From a bacterium HR40 (lineage in GTDB: Bacteria > Pseudomonadota > Alphaproteobacteria > Geminicoccales > Geminicoccaceae): a stretch of 64,000 bases of DNA. The stretch's first letter is position 1, and each line of letters starts with the position of its first letter. Below are positions 17,617 to 24,774 of the stretch, piece by piece. Under the pieces are notes generated by a model. It did no database searches. It was not told the origin of the DNA and worked only from the letters and a program-made list of their open reading frames with translations. The stretch lies in assembly GCA_002898275.1 (NCBI GenBank), contig BEIQ01000001.1:124001-188000 (forward strand). The letters run 5' to 3'. Both the position numbers and the translations under genes were made by a program.

Positions 17617-18504
17617 TCACGTGCCGTAGAGCTGCGCAAAGCCCCGGGTCACGCGGGCGACGAACTCGGGATCGCGATCGCGCCAGTAGCGGGGATCGCG
17701 CATCATCTCCTGGAGCGTTTTCTCGGAAAGCGGCAGCGGCTCGGCCTCGCCGCCCGCGAGCTCCGGCTCTTCCGAGCGCATCATGGCATAGAGAGCCCGC
17801 ACGCCGCGAGCGGTGGAGGCGAGGGTGCGATAGGTTTCGGGATCGAGATGCCGCTGCGCCCAGGTCCGCATCTGGCGGGCGAGCTGGTCGAACAGCTCGC
17901 GACCGCCAAATTCCGCCTCCAGCTCGGCCCGCTCGCGCGCCGCCTCCAACTCGCCCAGGGCCTCGGCCACTGCCGGCAGCAGTCGTTCCGCGGCGAGGTC
18001 GTAGAGGAGCTGGGCCTGGCTCTGGGTAAAACCCGCGGCGTGCAGTCGCCGCTCGAGCTCGGGATCGCGCGCCACGAGCGGATGCGGTGGCCGCAGATCG
18101 TAATCCTCGGGCCGCTCGGGCCAGCCCAGGGCGCGGCGCAGCCTCGCGATCGCTGCCGTGTCGTGTTCGTCCTTCGGCAACGGCACCATGCGCCCGAGCT
18201 TGCTTTCGAGCTCGCGGTAGGAGCGCGCGAGGGCTTCGAGCCGCACCTCCCCCCTCTCTGCATCCCAGAACTTGTCGGGCACGAACTCGGGCCGCGTCAC
18301 CGGTGCCGGCAGCGGCTCGGATGGCGCGGTGGCCACTGGCGCCGTCTCGGGCGAAAGCGGTGGCTCCGAGGGAGGGGCGAGATCGGCGTCCACAGCGGGC
18401 GCCACGGGGTCTTCGCTCGAGGCGAGTTCCGGGCGCGAAGGAGCGACCGGTGCGGTCTCAGCGGCTCGGGAAAGCAGCTCCGACTCGGGCAGCGTCTCGG
18501 ACAT
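17617..18504 (-). CDS. Phage scaffolding (capsid assembly) protein
   Basis: A 295-residue protein with a disordered, acidic Pro/Ala-rich N-terminus (about residues 1-85), a short folded segment around PDKFWDAERGEVRLEALARS, and a highly helical, charged C-terminal half. This layout and its place just before the capsid gene fit a podoviral scaffold that guides shell assembly and then leaves the head. The N-terminal PDKFWD element is common in such assembly proteins. It follows the Bbp19-like gene with an eight-base gap. Confidence 0.78.
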   Translation of the reverse strand: MSETLPESELLSRAAETAPVAPSRPELASSEDPVAPAVDADLAPPSEPPLSPETAPVATAPSEPLPAPVTRPEFVPDKFWDAERGEVRLEALARSYRELESKLGRMVPLPKDEHDTAAIARLRRALGWPERPEDYDLRPPHPLVARDPELERRLHAAGFTQSQAQLLYDLAAERLLPAVAEALGELEAARERAELEAEFGGRELFDQLARQMRTWAQRHLDPETYRTLASTARGVRALYAMMRSEEPELAGGEAEPLPLSEKTLQEMMRDPRYWRDRDPEFVARVTRGFAQLYGT

Positions 18505-18512
18505 GGCGGACC

Positions 18513-18785
18513 TCAACTCTTGCGGATCAGGGCTCCCTGCTCGACGAGCGAGCGGATGTGGGCGACCACGCTGCGCTGTCCCTCGACGTGGCGCAGCACG
18601 GAATCGGAGGCCGTGGGCGGCACGCGACGGTCGAGGAAGGTGCGGCAGAGATAGGCGAGGACCTGTTCGCCGGCGGGCGTGCGGAAGCAGCGGGCGAAGG
18701 CCTCGGCGACATCGCGCGAGGGCCGCTCGCGCGCCGGGTCGGGCTCGAACCACGACCAGCCGGCTCGCTCCCGATCACGCGTCAT
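18513..18785 (-). CDS. Bbp19-like small phage protein
   Basis: A 90-residue protein. The core AFARCFRTPAGEQVLAYLCR and the later DSVLRHVEGQRSVVAHI resemble the small Bbp19-type proteins that accompany portal genes in podoviruses. It starts inside the portal gene (11-base overlap) and ends eight bases before the scaffold gene. The biochemical role of this family is not known to me; its constant position suggests head assembly or packaging. Confidence 0.6.
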   Translation of the reverse strand: MTRDRERAGWSWFEPDPARERPSRDVAEAFARCFRTPAGEQVLAYLCRTFLDRRVPPTASDSVLRHVEGQRSVVAHIRSLVEQGALIRKS

Positions 18786-20289
18786 GGGGCCGGTCTCCGA
18801 GAACCGCCCGGGCGGCGAGCGCGCCGCCGGGCTCGGGGTCGCGGACGAGCTCGGGCGGCACACCGAGGCTTTCGGCGAGGTGACGCACCGCTGCCGGGAG
18901 ATCGGCGACGGCCCGGGCGACATCGCCGAGACCGTCGATGGTCTGGAGCCACAGCAGGATGTTCTGCACGTCTTCGCGGGCCTGGGCGCGGGCGAGCGGC
19001 GACCGCCAGCCGATGGTCACCCGCCGACCATCGAGCGGCAGATCGGGGATCTCGCCGCGGCGGACGAGGATCGCCACCGCCCGCTCGATGAGAGGTGCCA
19101 GGAGTTCGCCCTTGAGGCGACCATAGGTGGCACCCAAAAGGCGATTCATCTCGGCACTGCGTTCCAGCACCTCGGTCGCGGTCATGCGACGACTGGCGAC
19201 CGGTCCCAGCTTGTCGACGAGCAAGGTGTGGCGGATGCGCGCGCGCAGGTCCTCGAGCACCAACTGGGAGACATCGAAGCGCCCAGGTGCCTGCAGCGGG
19301 GTGAGGCCGGCGGAGCCCGGGGCCTTGGGGATGATGCTGCCCGGGCTCAAGTCGATGTTGGCGGGGTTGAGGACCCCGTCGTCGTCGGCAAGCCAGATGC
19401 CGGTGACGGCGATCGAGGCGTTTTTGAGAATGAGCTCCACCACCTTGTTCGCCGTCTTGATGTCGGGCAGCGCCGTCATCACCGGCGAGCGGCCGTAGAC
19501 CTCGCCCGCAGCCTTGAGCCAGCGGAAGGTGAGAAAAGGCGAATGGGCGAATCGACCGGTGGTGAGCAGGACCGGCGAGGTACCGGTCGAGTCCGCCGGG
19601 AGGAAGGCGGAATAGACGACCCCCTGGACGTCCGGTTCCACCGCCTCGACGAGCTCGACCGGTGCGTCGGGCTCGCGCACTGCCCGCTCGCCGAGGGGCT
19701 CCGGCAAGGTGCAACCGGGAAAGCGCGCGCGGATCTGGCCGAGAGTGACAGCGGTCGTCCGAAACAGCCGCAGCGGACGGCCGTCGCGGTCGCCGAGCAG
19801 GTAGACCTCGGCCATCGGCACGGCGGCGAAACGAAAAGCCGAGCGCTCGCCGAGGGGCGCTTCCTGGAACAGCAGGGTGGCGGTGCCGACGGTGACGAGA
19901 TCGAGGAAACATTGGTGGAGCTCGACGGCGAAATTGGATGCTTCGAAGTGTTCGTGCAGCGCGCGGCTCGCACGCTCGAGCAGCGGCACGAGCAGGGTCT
20001 GCTCCTCGGGGCTGACGGCGCTTCCCGGGATGAGCTCGAACCAGCGCGACCAGGGCGGGGTGAGCTCGGCGAGCAGGCTCGCCGCGAGCTGTTCGACGGC
20101 GTCGGCGGCAGTGGCATCGAAGAGCTGCTCGGCGAGCCGGTTGGCGGGAGCGAACGCTGGGTGGAGCCCGCCACCACGAACCGGTGCGGCATAGGCGAAG
20201 CACTCGCGCCAGAGGGGTTCCCAAGGTTCGCGGCGGCGTCTGGCCGAGCGGTAGGCCTGTTCGAGGGCGACGGGCGCGGCCGGTGCCAT
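18775..20289 (-). CDS. Podoviral portal / head-to-tail connector protein
   Basis: A 504-residue protein of the head-tail connector family: N-terminal EPLWRECFAYAAP, then ANRLAEQLFDATAADAVEQL and LAASLLAELTPPWSRWF, then a central GEVYGRSPVMTALPDIKTAN block and RRMTATEVLERSAEMNRLLG, all typical of T7-like portals. The length is normal and the frame is unbroken. It is the first structural gene, 57 bases downstream of the -35 box of a strong promoter, with a CGGAG ribosome site nine bases before the ATG. Confidence 0.93.
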   Translation of the reverse strand: MAPAAPVALEQAYRSARRRREPWEPLWRECFAYAAPVRGGGLHPAFAPANRLAEQLFDATAADAVEQLAASLLAELTPPWSRWFELIPGSAVSPEEQTLLVPLLERASRALHEHFEASNFAVELHQCFLDLVTVGTATLLFQEAPLGERSAFRFAAVPMAEVYLLGDRDGRPLRLFRTTAVTLGQIRARFPGCTLPEPLGERAVREPDAPVELVEAVEPDVQGVVYSAFLPADSTGTSPVLLTTGRFAHSPFLTFRWLKAAGEVYGRSPVMTALPDIKTANKVVELILKNASIAVTGIWLADDDGVLNPANIDLSPGSIIPKAPGSAGLTPLQAPGRFDVSQLVLEDLRARIRHTLLVDKLGPVASRRMTATEVLERSAEMNRLLGATYGRLKGELLAPLIERAVAILVRRGEIPDLPLDGRRVTIGWRSPLARAQAREDVQNILLWLQTIDGLGDVARAVADLPAAVRHLAESLGVPPELVRDPEPGGALAARAVLGDRPHDA

Positions 20290-20320
20290 GAACGATACTC
20301 CGATGGGCGTGCGATGGCCG

Positions 20321-20351
20321 TATAGGTATAAAATCCTATTCCCTCTGTCAA
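20321..20351 (-). promoter_or_regulatory. Strong promoter with dyad for the phage cluster
   Basis: On the minus strand an exact TTGACA (20351-20346) is followed by an AT-rich stretch with TATACC and CCTATA as -10 candidates at 15 and 19 base spacing; spacing is therefore not ideal for either. ATAGG (20322-20326) and CCTAT (20335-20339) form a dyad over the -10 region, the usual place for a repressor site. It stands out because the surroundings are about 70% GC. Confidence 0.55.
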
Positions 20352-20785
20352 CGACCTTGTCGGTCCGGCTCGGCGAGGAACACGACCTCGGATCGTGCGG
20401 AGAGCGCCCGGAACAGCCCGAAGGGCGTCACGACCCCTCGTCGTTCGTACCCGATCGCTCGTTTCACCACTTCGACGCAGGTGAGCGGGGCGAGTCTCAG
20501 CCGCGCTGTCCGTCGACCGGGCGGCGTCGCCGCGAGGGCCACCACCGTGCCGCCCAAGCGTGCGTAGGCGCGGGCCAGCGCCACGGCCGACAGCGGCGGT
20601 AGAGCCCGCAGCTCCAACCGGTCGGCCTGCGGGTCGCACAACAGCCAGCCGCTCTCCCCGCGCAGGAGGCAGAAACAGTGCCGGAAGCCCCGGCGCAGCA
20701 GGGCGAGCAGGCCACGCGCCGGCCGATCCTCGAAAATCACGAGGACCGTGGTAGGATGGAAAGGTCGATGCGTACGTCGACACAT
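20348..20785 (-). CDS. Possible permuted papain-like (NlpC/P60-type) small protein
   Basis: A 145-residue protein with no signal peptide. Two conserved-looking blocks stand out: GFRHCFCLLR near residue 33 and LTCVEVVKRAIG near residue 101. A His in an early strand and a Cys at the start of a later helix is the order seen in circularly permuted NlpC/P60 enzymes, so H36 and C103 may be a catalytic pair; this is inference from motif order only. It ends just before the portal promoter and diverges from the regulator gene. A downstream GTG in the same frame is an alternative start, as the ribosome site before the ATG is weak. Confidence 0.5.
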   Translation of the reverse strand: MCRRTHRPFHPTTVLVIFEDRPARGLLALLRRGFRHCFCLLRGESGWLLCDPQADRLELRALPPLSAVALARAYARLGGTVVALAATPPGRRTARLRLAPLTCVEVVKRAIGYERRGVVTPFGLFRALSARSEVVFLAEPDRQGR

Positions 20786-20819
20786 GGGTGGGACGGCCCC
20801 CAGTCGCAGGCCCTAGGAA

Positions 20820-20836
20820 AAGTGTCCGTGACACTT
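20820..20836. promoter_or_regulatory. Perfect palindromic operator before the S24-like regulator
   Basis: AAGTGTC-CGT-GACACTT, a perfect seven-base-arm palindrome in the region between the divergent small gene and the regulator. Just after it, TTGGCG (20835-20840) and TAATTT (20857-20862) with 16-base spacing form a possible promoter for the regulator, and a TTGACA lies on the other strand at 20853-20848. The place suits autoregulation. A matching half (TGACACTT) recurs at 21694-21701 beyond the regulator gene. Confidence 0.6.
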
Positions 20837-20901
20837 GGCGGCCGGCCTGTCAAGAATAATTTCCTGTACCACGGGTGGCGACGGGTGGGAGGATCGCCTC
20901 G

Positions 20902-21540
20902 ATGCTGACGCATGCCGATATCTGGCGCGGGATCGACAAGCTCGCCGAACGCCACGGTCTGTCGCCCTCGGGACTCGCCCGCAAGGCCGGGCTCGACCCG
21001 ACCACTTTCAATCCCAGCAAGCGGGCGAGCCGCGAGGGGAAGCGGCGCTGGCCCAGTACCGAGAGTCTCGCCAAGATCCTGGAAGCCACCAACACGAGCC
21101 TGGCCGAGTTCGTACAGCTGATCGAGGAGGCCGCGCCTCGAGCGAGTGTCGGACCGCAAGGCAGGCTCAGGGCGATCCGGTTCGGCGAGGTGCAGCCGGC
21201 ACGCCACTTCGATGCCTCGGGCTTCCCCACGGGCGAGGGCTGGGACGAAATGGCCTTCCCCGCGATCGACGATCCCCAGGCCTGGATCCTCGAGCTCGAT
21301 CGCGACCTCGCACCGCCGTGCTACCGCGAAGGCGACCTGCTCGTGATCTCGCCCAATAGCACCGTGCGCCGCGGCGATCGGGTGCTCTATTGCGCACACA
21401 GGCGGACCCTCGGAGTGGGACTCCTCCTCCGCCGCACCATCAACCGCACCGTCCTCGAGGCCATCGGGACGAGCAGCGAACGCACCTTCAACAATCAGGA
21501 ACTGGATTGGCTCGCCCGCATCCTCTGGGTCAGCCAGTAG
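20902..21540 (+). CDS. HTH regulator with degenerate S24 (LexA/CI-like) domain
   Basis: A 212-residue regulator. An N-terminal XRE helix-turn-helix (ERHGLSPSGLARKAGLDPTT, residues ~17-36) is joined to a C-terminal S24/LexA-like beta domain (about 125-212, with YREGDLLVISPNS and VRRGDRV). In cleavable members a Ser stands two residues before the P of this block and a Lys in the later strand. Here those places read L136 and G173, so self-cleavage is unlikely. The ATG at 20902 is chosen for its GGGAGG site nine bases upstream. Many alphaproteobacteria carry such a regulator as a core gene, so it may be host rather than phage. It diverges from the phage cluster. Confidence 0.8.
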   Translation: MLTHADIWRGIDKLAERHGLSPSGLARKAGLDPTTFNPSKRASREGKRRWPSTESLAKILEATNTSLAEFVQLIEEAAPRASVGPQGRLRAIRFGEVQPARHFDASGFPTGEGWDEMAFPAIDDPQAWILELDRDLAPPCYREGDLLVISPNSTVRRGDRVLYCAHRRTLGVGLLLRRTINRTVLEAIGTSSERTFNNQELDWLARILWVSQ

Positions 21541-21557
21541 GAGGGGGGGTGGCGAGG

Positions 21558-21585
21558 AAAAAAGCCGCCGGACGGAGCCGGCGGC
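21558..21585 (-). terminator. Canonical intrinsic terminator on the minus strand without an annotated gene
   Basis: An eight-base-pair perfect GC stem (21564-21571 with 21578-21585), loop of six, followed on the minus strand by six T (21563-21558). On the plus strand there is no T-run, so it does not suit the regulator gene that ends at 21540. The only minus-strand source would be an unannotated transcript from the 21586-21858 interval. Confidence 0.75.
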
Positions 21586-21700
21586 AGTTCGCAGGGAGGC
21601 TTTCTCACGTCAGGGAGGACGGAGGCCGGCTATGCTCCGCTCGAAGGTGTCGACCGGAGCACCGCCAACGTCCCCTTTTTCGCACGCAAGTCCTGACACT
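21586..21700 (-). ncRNA. Possible small RNA ending at the orphan terminator
   Basis: The interval between the regulator and the CoA-transferase gene has no protein gene I can support. On the minus strand it holds a further stem-loop (TGCTCCG pairing with CGGAGCA, about 21634-21664) and ends in an intrinsic terminator, the layout of a bacterial sRNA. I found no convincing promoter (TTAACG near 21705 is the best -35-like match, with no good -10), so this is a suggestion. Confidence 0.3.
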
Positions 21701-21858
21701 TCGTTAACGCTGCGATGGCGCGCCGCCGGGTTGAGATGTGGCGTCGACCCATGGTGGCGCGTGGCCGCCAGGCAAGCACTCGTTTGGGGTTTTTCGCCGC
21801 CTTGGCCACCGGAGCGGGAACCGCTATGAGCCGCGGCGAGGAGGCGCGGGAGACGTCC

Positions 21859-23070
21859 ATGGCCGAGCATGGCAGCGGTGCCCTCGCGGGATTGCGGGTC
21901 ATCGATCTCACTCGGGTGTTGGGAGGGCCCTATTGCACCCAGTGGCTCGCCGACCACGGGGCGGATGTCATCAAGATCGAGCCGCCGCAGGGTGACGAAA
22001 CCCGCAGTTGGGGGCCTCCGTTCCGCGACGGGACCGCCTCCTACTTCCTCGGAGTCAATCGCAACAAGCGCGCGCTCGCCCTGGATCTCGCGCAGCCCGA
22101 TGGGCGCGCGGTGCTGTTGCGCCTGCTCGAAGGAGCGGATGTGCTGGTCGAGAATTTCCGCCCCGGCACCCTGGAGAAGTGGGGCCTCGGCTATGCCGAG
22201 GTACTGGCACCGCGATTCCCCCGTCTCGTCCACTGTCGCATCTCCGGCTTCGGCGCCGACGGACCCATGGGCGGGCTTCCCGGTTACGATGCGGCGATCC
22301 AGGCCTGTGCCGGGCTCATGAGTGTCAATGGCGATCCATCGACCGGGCCGCTGCGCATGGGCATCCCCCTCGTCGATCTCGGCACCGGACTTGCTGCCGC
22401 TTTCGGCATCTTGGCAGCCCTGCTGGAACGGGAACGTTCCGGGCGCGGTCAGTTCGTCGATGCCACTCTCTACGACACCGCCATTGCCCTCCTGCATCCG
22501 CAGGCAGCCAACTGGTTCCTGTCCGGCGAACCTCCCCGTCTCATCGGCAATGCCCACCCCAACATCGCCCCCTACGACAAGTTCCGCACCGCGACCTGCG
22601 AGATCTTCTTGGCCGTCGGCAACGACCGTCAGTTCCGGCGGCTGTGCGGTCTCCTCGGCCGGCCCGAGCTCGCTGACGATCCGCGCTTTGCCACCAACGC
22701 GGATCGCAATCGCCACCGCGCCGCCCTGCGGGCCGTCCTCGAGGAGCTGCTCGCCAGCCACGACGGTCGCGAGCTCTGCGACCGGCTGTTGCGCGAGGGC
22801 ATCCCCGCCGGCCCGGTGCTCGCCATTCCCGAGGTGATGGAACATCCCCACACGCGCCACCGCGCTATGGTGGTAGAGGTCGATGGCTATCGGGGCACCG
22901 GCATTGCCCTCAAGCTGTCGCGCACACCCGGCTCGGTGCGCCGGCCTCCCCCGCGCTTCGCCCAGGATTCCCGCGCGATCCTCCGCGACGCGGGCTATAC
23001 GGAGGCGGAGATCGAGGCGCTCGTGGCCAAGGGTGTGGTGTTGGAGCGGCCGCGGCCGGCGCCCGAGTGA
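21859..23070 (+). CDS. CaiB/BaiF family CoA-transferase
   Basis: A 403-residue class III CoA-transferase moving CoA between carboxylic acids. It opens with GLRVIDLTRVLGGPYCTQWL, has VENFRPGTLEKWGL, and the probable catalytic Asp lies in PGYDAAIQA (about residue 144); VDLGTGLAAAFGILAALLER and FVDATLYD follow. The ATG at 21859 with GGGAGA seven bases ahead fits the family start; an upstream ATG at 21826 would add 11 residues. It converges on an acyl-CoA ligase gene 148 bases away. Substrates cannot be told; carnitine, formyl and oxalyl types all share these motifs. Confidence 0.9.
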   Translation: MAEHGSGALAGLRVIDLTRVLGGPYCTQWLADHGADVIKIEPPQGDETRSWGPPFRDGTASYFLGVNRNKRALALDLAQPDGRAVLLRLLEGADVLVENFRPGTLEKWGLGYAEVLAPRFPRLVHCRISGFGADGPMGGLPGYDAAIQACAGLMSVNGDPSTGPLRMGIPLVDLGTGLAAAFGILAALLERERSGRGQFVDATLYDTAIALLHPQAANWFLSGEPPRLIGNAHPNIAPYDKFRTATCEIFLAVGNDRQFRRLCGLLGRPELADDPRFATNADRNRHRAALRAVLEELLASHDGRELCDRLLREGIPAGPVLAIPEVMEHPHTRHRAMVVEVDGYRGTGIALKLSRTPGSVRRPPPRFAQDSRAILRDAGYTEAEIEALVAKGVVLERPRPAPE

Positions 23071-23218
23071 AAAGGATACGCTTGCGGCGCAGCGGAGGGG
23101 CCCTCCCACCGGTTGGCTGCACTTCTGCGCCGGGCCGGGGCCTTTCCGGCAGCGGTTCTCGGCCTTCGCCCCGAGCGGTCGCCCGCGCGAGGACCCTCGA
23201 GGCTCGTTCGGCGCGGGT

Positions 23219-24748
23219 TCAGGAATTCTCGCGCGGGCCGAGGAGCTGCGCCTTGAGCTCGCGCTTGAGGATCTTGCCGTAGCTATTCTTCGGCAGGGAC
23301 TCGAGGAAGACGTAGCGGCGCGGCCGCTTGTAGCGGGCCATGCGGTCGAGGCAGAAGCGGTCCAGGGTGGGGGCATCGATACCGGGCTCGGCCACCACAC
23401 AGGCGACCACGGTCTCCCCCCATTCGGGATCCGGCAGGCCGATCACGGCCGCCTCCCGCACCGCCGGATGCTGCAGCAGCACGTCCTCCACCTCGCGCGG
23501 ATAGATATTGGCGCCGCCCGAGATCACCAGGTCCTTGGAGCGATCCTTGAGATAGAGGAAGCCGTCGGCATCGAAGCAGCCGACATCGCCCGTGTGCAGC
23601 CAGCCGCCCCGCAGGGTCTCCGCTGTCGCCTGCGGATTGCGCCAATAGCCGGGCACGACGCTCTCTCCCCGCACCACGATCTCGCCGATCTCCCCCGGTG
23701 GAAGCGGCCGATCGGCCTCGTCGTGCACGGCCACCTCACATACGCTCTGGGGTATGCCGGCGGAGGTCAGGCGTTCGCGCCAGCGTGGATGGGTGGTGTC
23801 GGCGTGGGCACGGCGATCGAGCGCGGTGATGGTCATCGGGCTTTCGCCCTGGCCGTAGATCTGGGCAAGGTGAAAGCCGAAGACCGCGTGCGCGGCGTCG
23901 AGATCGGCCAGGTACATGGGCGCGCCACCATAGACGATGGTGGCAAACCCCCGGGGCTCGAGCCCTTGCGTGCGGGCGTGGCGCACCAGCCGCTTGAGCA
24001 TGGTGGGAGCGACGAACAGGGTGGCCTCGCCGAAGTGCGCGGCGAGCTCGAAGATCTCGGCTTCGTCGAAGCCGCCGCTCTCCGGTACCACTTGCAAGGC
24101 ACCGATGGCTGCTTGTGGCAGGATGTAGAGGCCGGAGCCATGGGACATCGGTGCGGCATGGAGGATGCAGCCATCCGGGCGGCGCTCGTCGACATCGAGG
24201 AAATAGGCGTGGGTCATCGCCCGGAGATTGCGATGGGTGATCATCGCCCCTTTCGGGCGACCGGTGGTTCCCGAGGTGTAGAAAAGCCAGGCGAGCGTGT
24301 CCGCAGGGACTTCGGCGAGCGGCACCGGGTCGGCGGCGAACAGCGCCTCGTAAGAAGGTGTTCCGATGGTGACAGAGGCACGCAGTTCCGGCGCCGAAAC
24401 GGCTGCGGCTGCCGCCTCGAGCGCTGGGTCGACGAACAGCAGCGAAGCCCCGGCATTCTCGACGATCCAAGCGAGCTCCGAAGGGTGGAGCCGGGCATTG
24501 ATCGGTACGGCAGCGAGGCCCGCCCACCAGGAACCGACGAGCAGTTCCACATATTGTGGCAGATTGCCGGCGAAGATCGCCACGCGATCGCCGGGCGCGA
24601 GCCCGAACCGGCCGCGCAAGCTGCCGGCGAGGCGCGCTGCGCGCGTACAGAGTTCCCGCCAGGTCCACAGGGTTTTCCGGCCGAGCGCGACAGCCGGCCG
24701 GTCGGCGCGTGCGATGCCATTGCGGCGGAAGAAATGGGCGACGTTCAC
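23219..24748 (-). CDS. Acyl-CoA synthetase (AMP-forming)
   Basis: A 509-residue adenylate-forming ligase, medium- or long-chain acyl-CoA type. The motifs are in order: P-loop YTSGTTGRPKGA, YGQGE, GWLHTGDVGCFD, hinge DRSKDLVISGGANIYPREVE, and the C-terminal lysine in YGKILKRELK. The start is GTG at 24748 with a GAGGGAGG ribosome site. It lies 26 bases after an aminotransferase gene and may share its transcript. The chain has no membrane segment. Confidence 0.92.
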   Translation of the reverse strand: MNVAHFFRRNGIARADRPAVALGRKTLWTWRELCTRAARLAGSLRGRFGLAPGDRVAIFAGNLPQYVELLVGSWWAGLAAVPINARLHPSELAWIVENAGASLLFVDPALEAAAAAVSAPELRASVTIGTPSYEALFAADPVPLAEVPADTLAWLFYTSGTTGRPKGAMITHRNLRAMTHAYFLDVDERRPDGCILHAAPMSHGSGLYILPQAAIGALQVVPESGGFDEAEIFELAAHFGEATLFVAPTMLKRLVRHARTQGLEPRGFATIVYGGAPMYLADLDAAHAVFGFHLAQIYGQGESPMTITALDRRAHADTTHPRWRERLTSAGIPQSVCEVAVHDEADRPLPPGEIGEIVVRGESVVPGYWRNPQATAETLRGGWLHTGDVGCFDADGFLYLKDRSKDLVISGGANIYPREVEDVLLQHPAVREAAVIGLPDPEWGETVVACVVAEPGIDAPTLDRFCLDRMARYKRPRRYVFLESLPKNSYGKILKRELKAQLLGPRENS

Positions 24749-24774
24749 CTTCCCGCCTCCCTCGCTTTCGACCG

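Larger units (their letters stand above)
11848..20785 (-). mobile_element. Podovirus-like structural gene cluster (GTA-like or prophage remnant)
   Basis: Nine or ten consecutive minus-strand phage genes, read from 20785 down: small possible peptidase, portal, Bbp19-like protein, scaffold, major capsid, decoration-like protein, tail tubular A, tail tubular B, internal-virion-like protein, large terminase. This matches the order of the T7 morphogenesis block, including the terminase in last place. All frames are intact and as GC-rich as the host genes. Within the window there is no integrase, replication, lysis or tail-fibre gene, and no recognisable small terminase. No attachment repeats were noticed by eye. 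The left edge is 13 bases from a host gene stop. It is therefore a domesticated or incomplete element rather than a visible complete prophage. Confidence 0.8.

Noticed and set aside
23071-23218. Terminator between the convergent CoA-transferase and acyl-CoA ligase genes
   Set aside because: Only five-base stems without T-runs are seen; termination here is probably not intrinsic.
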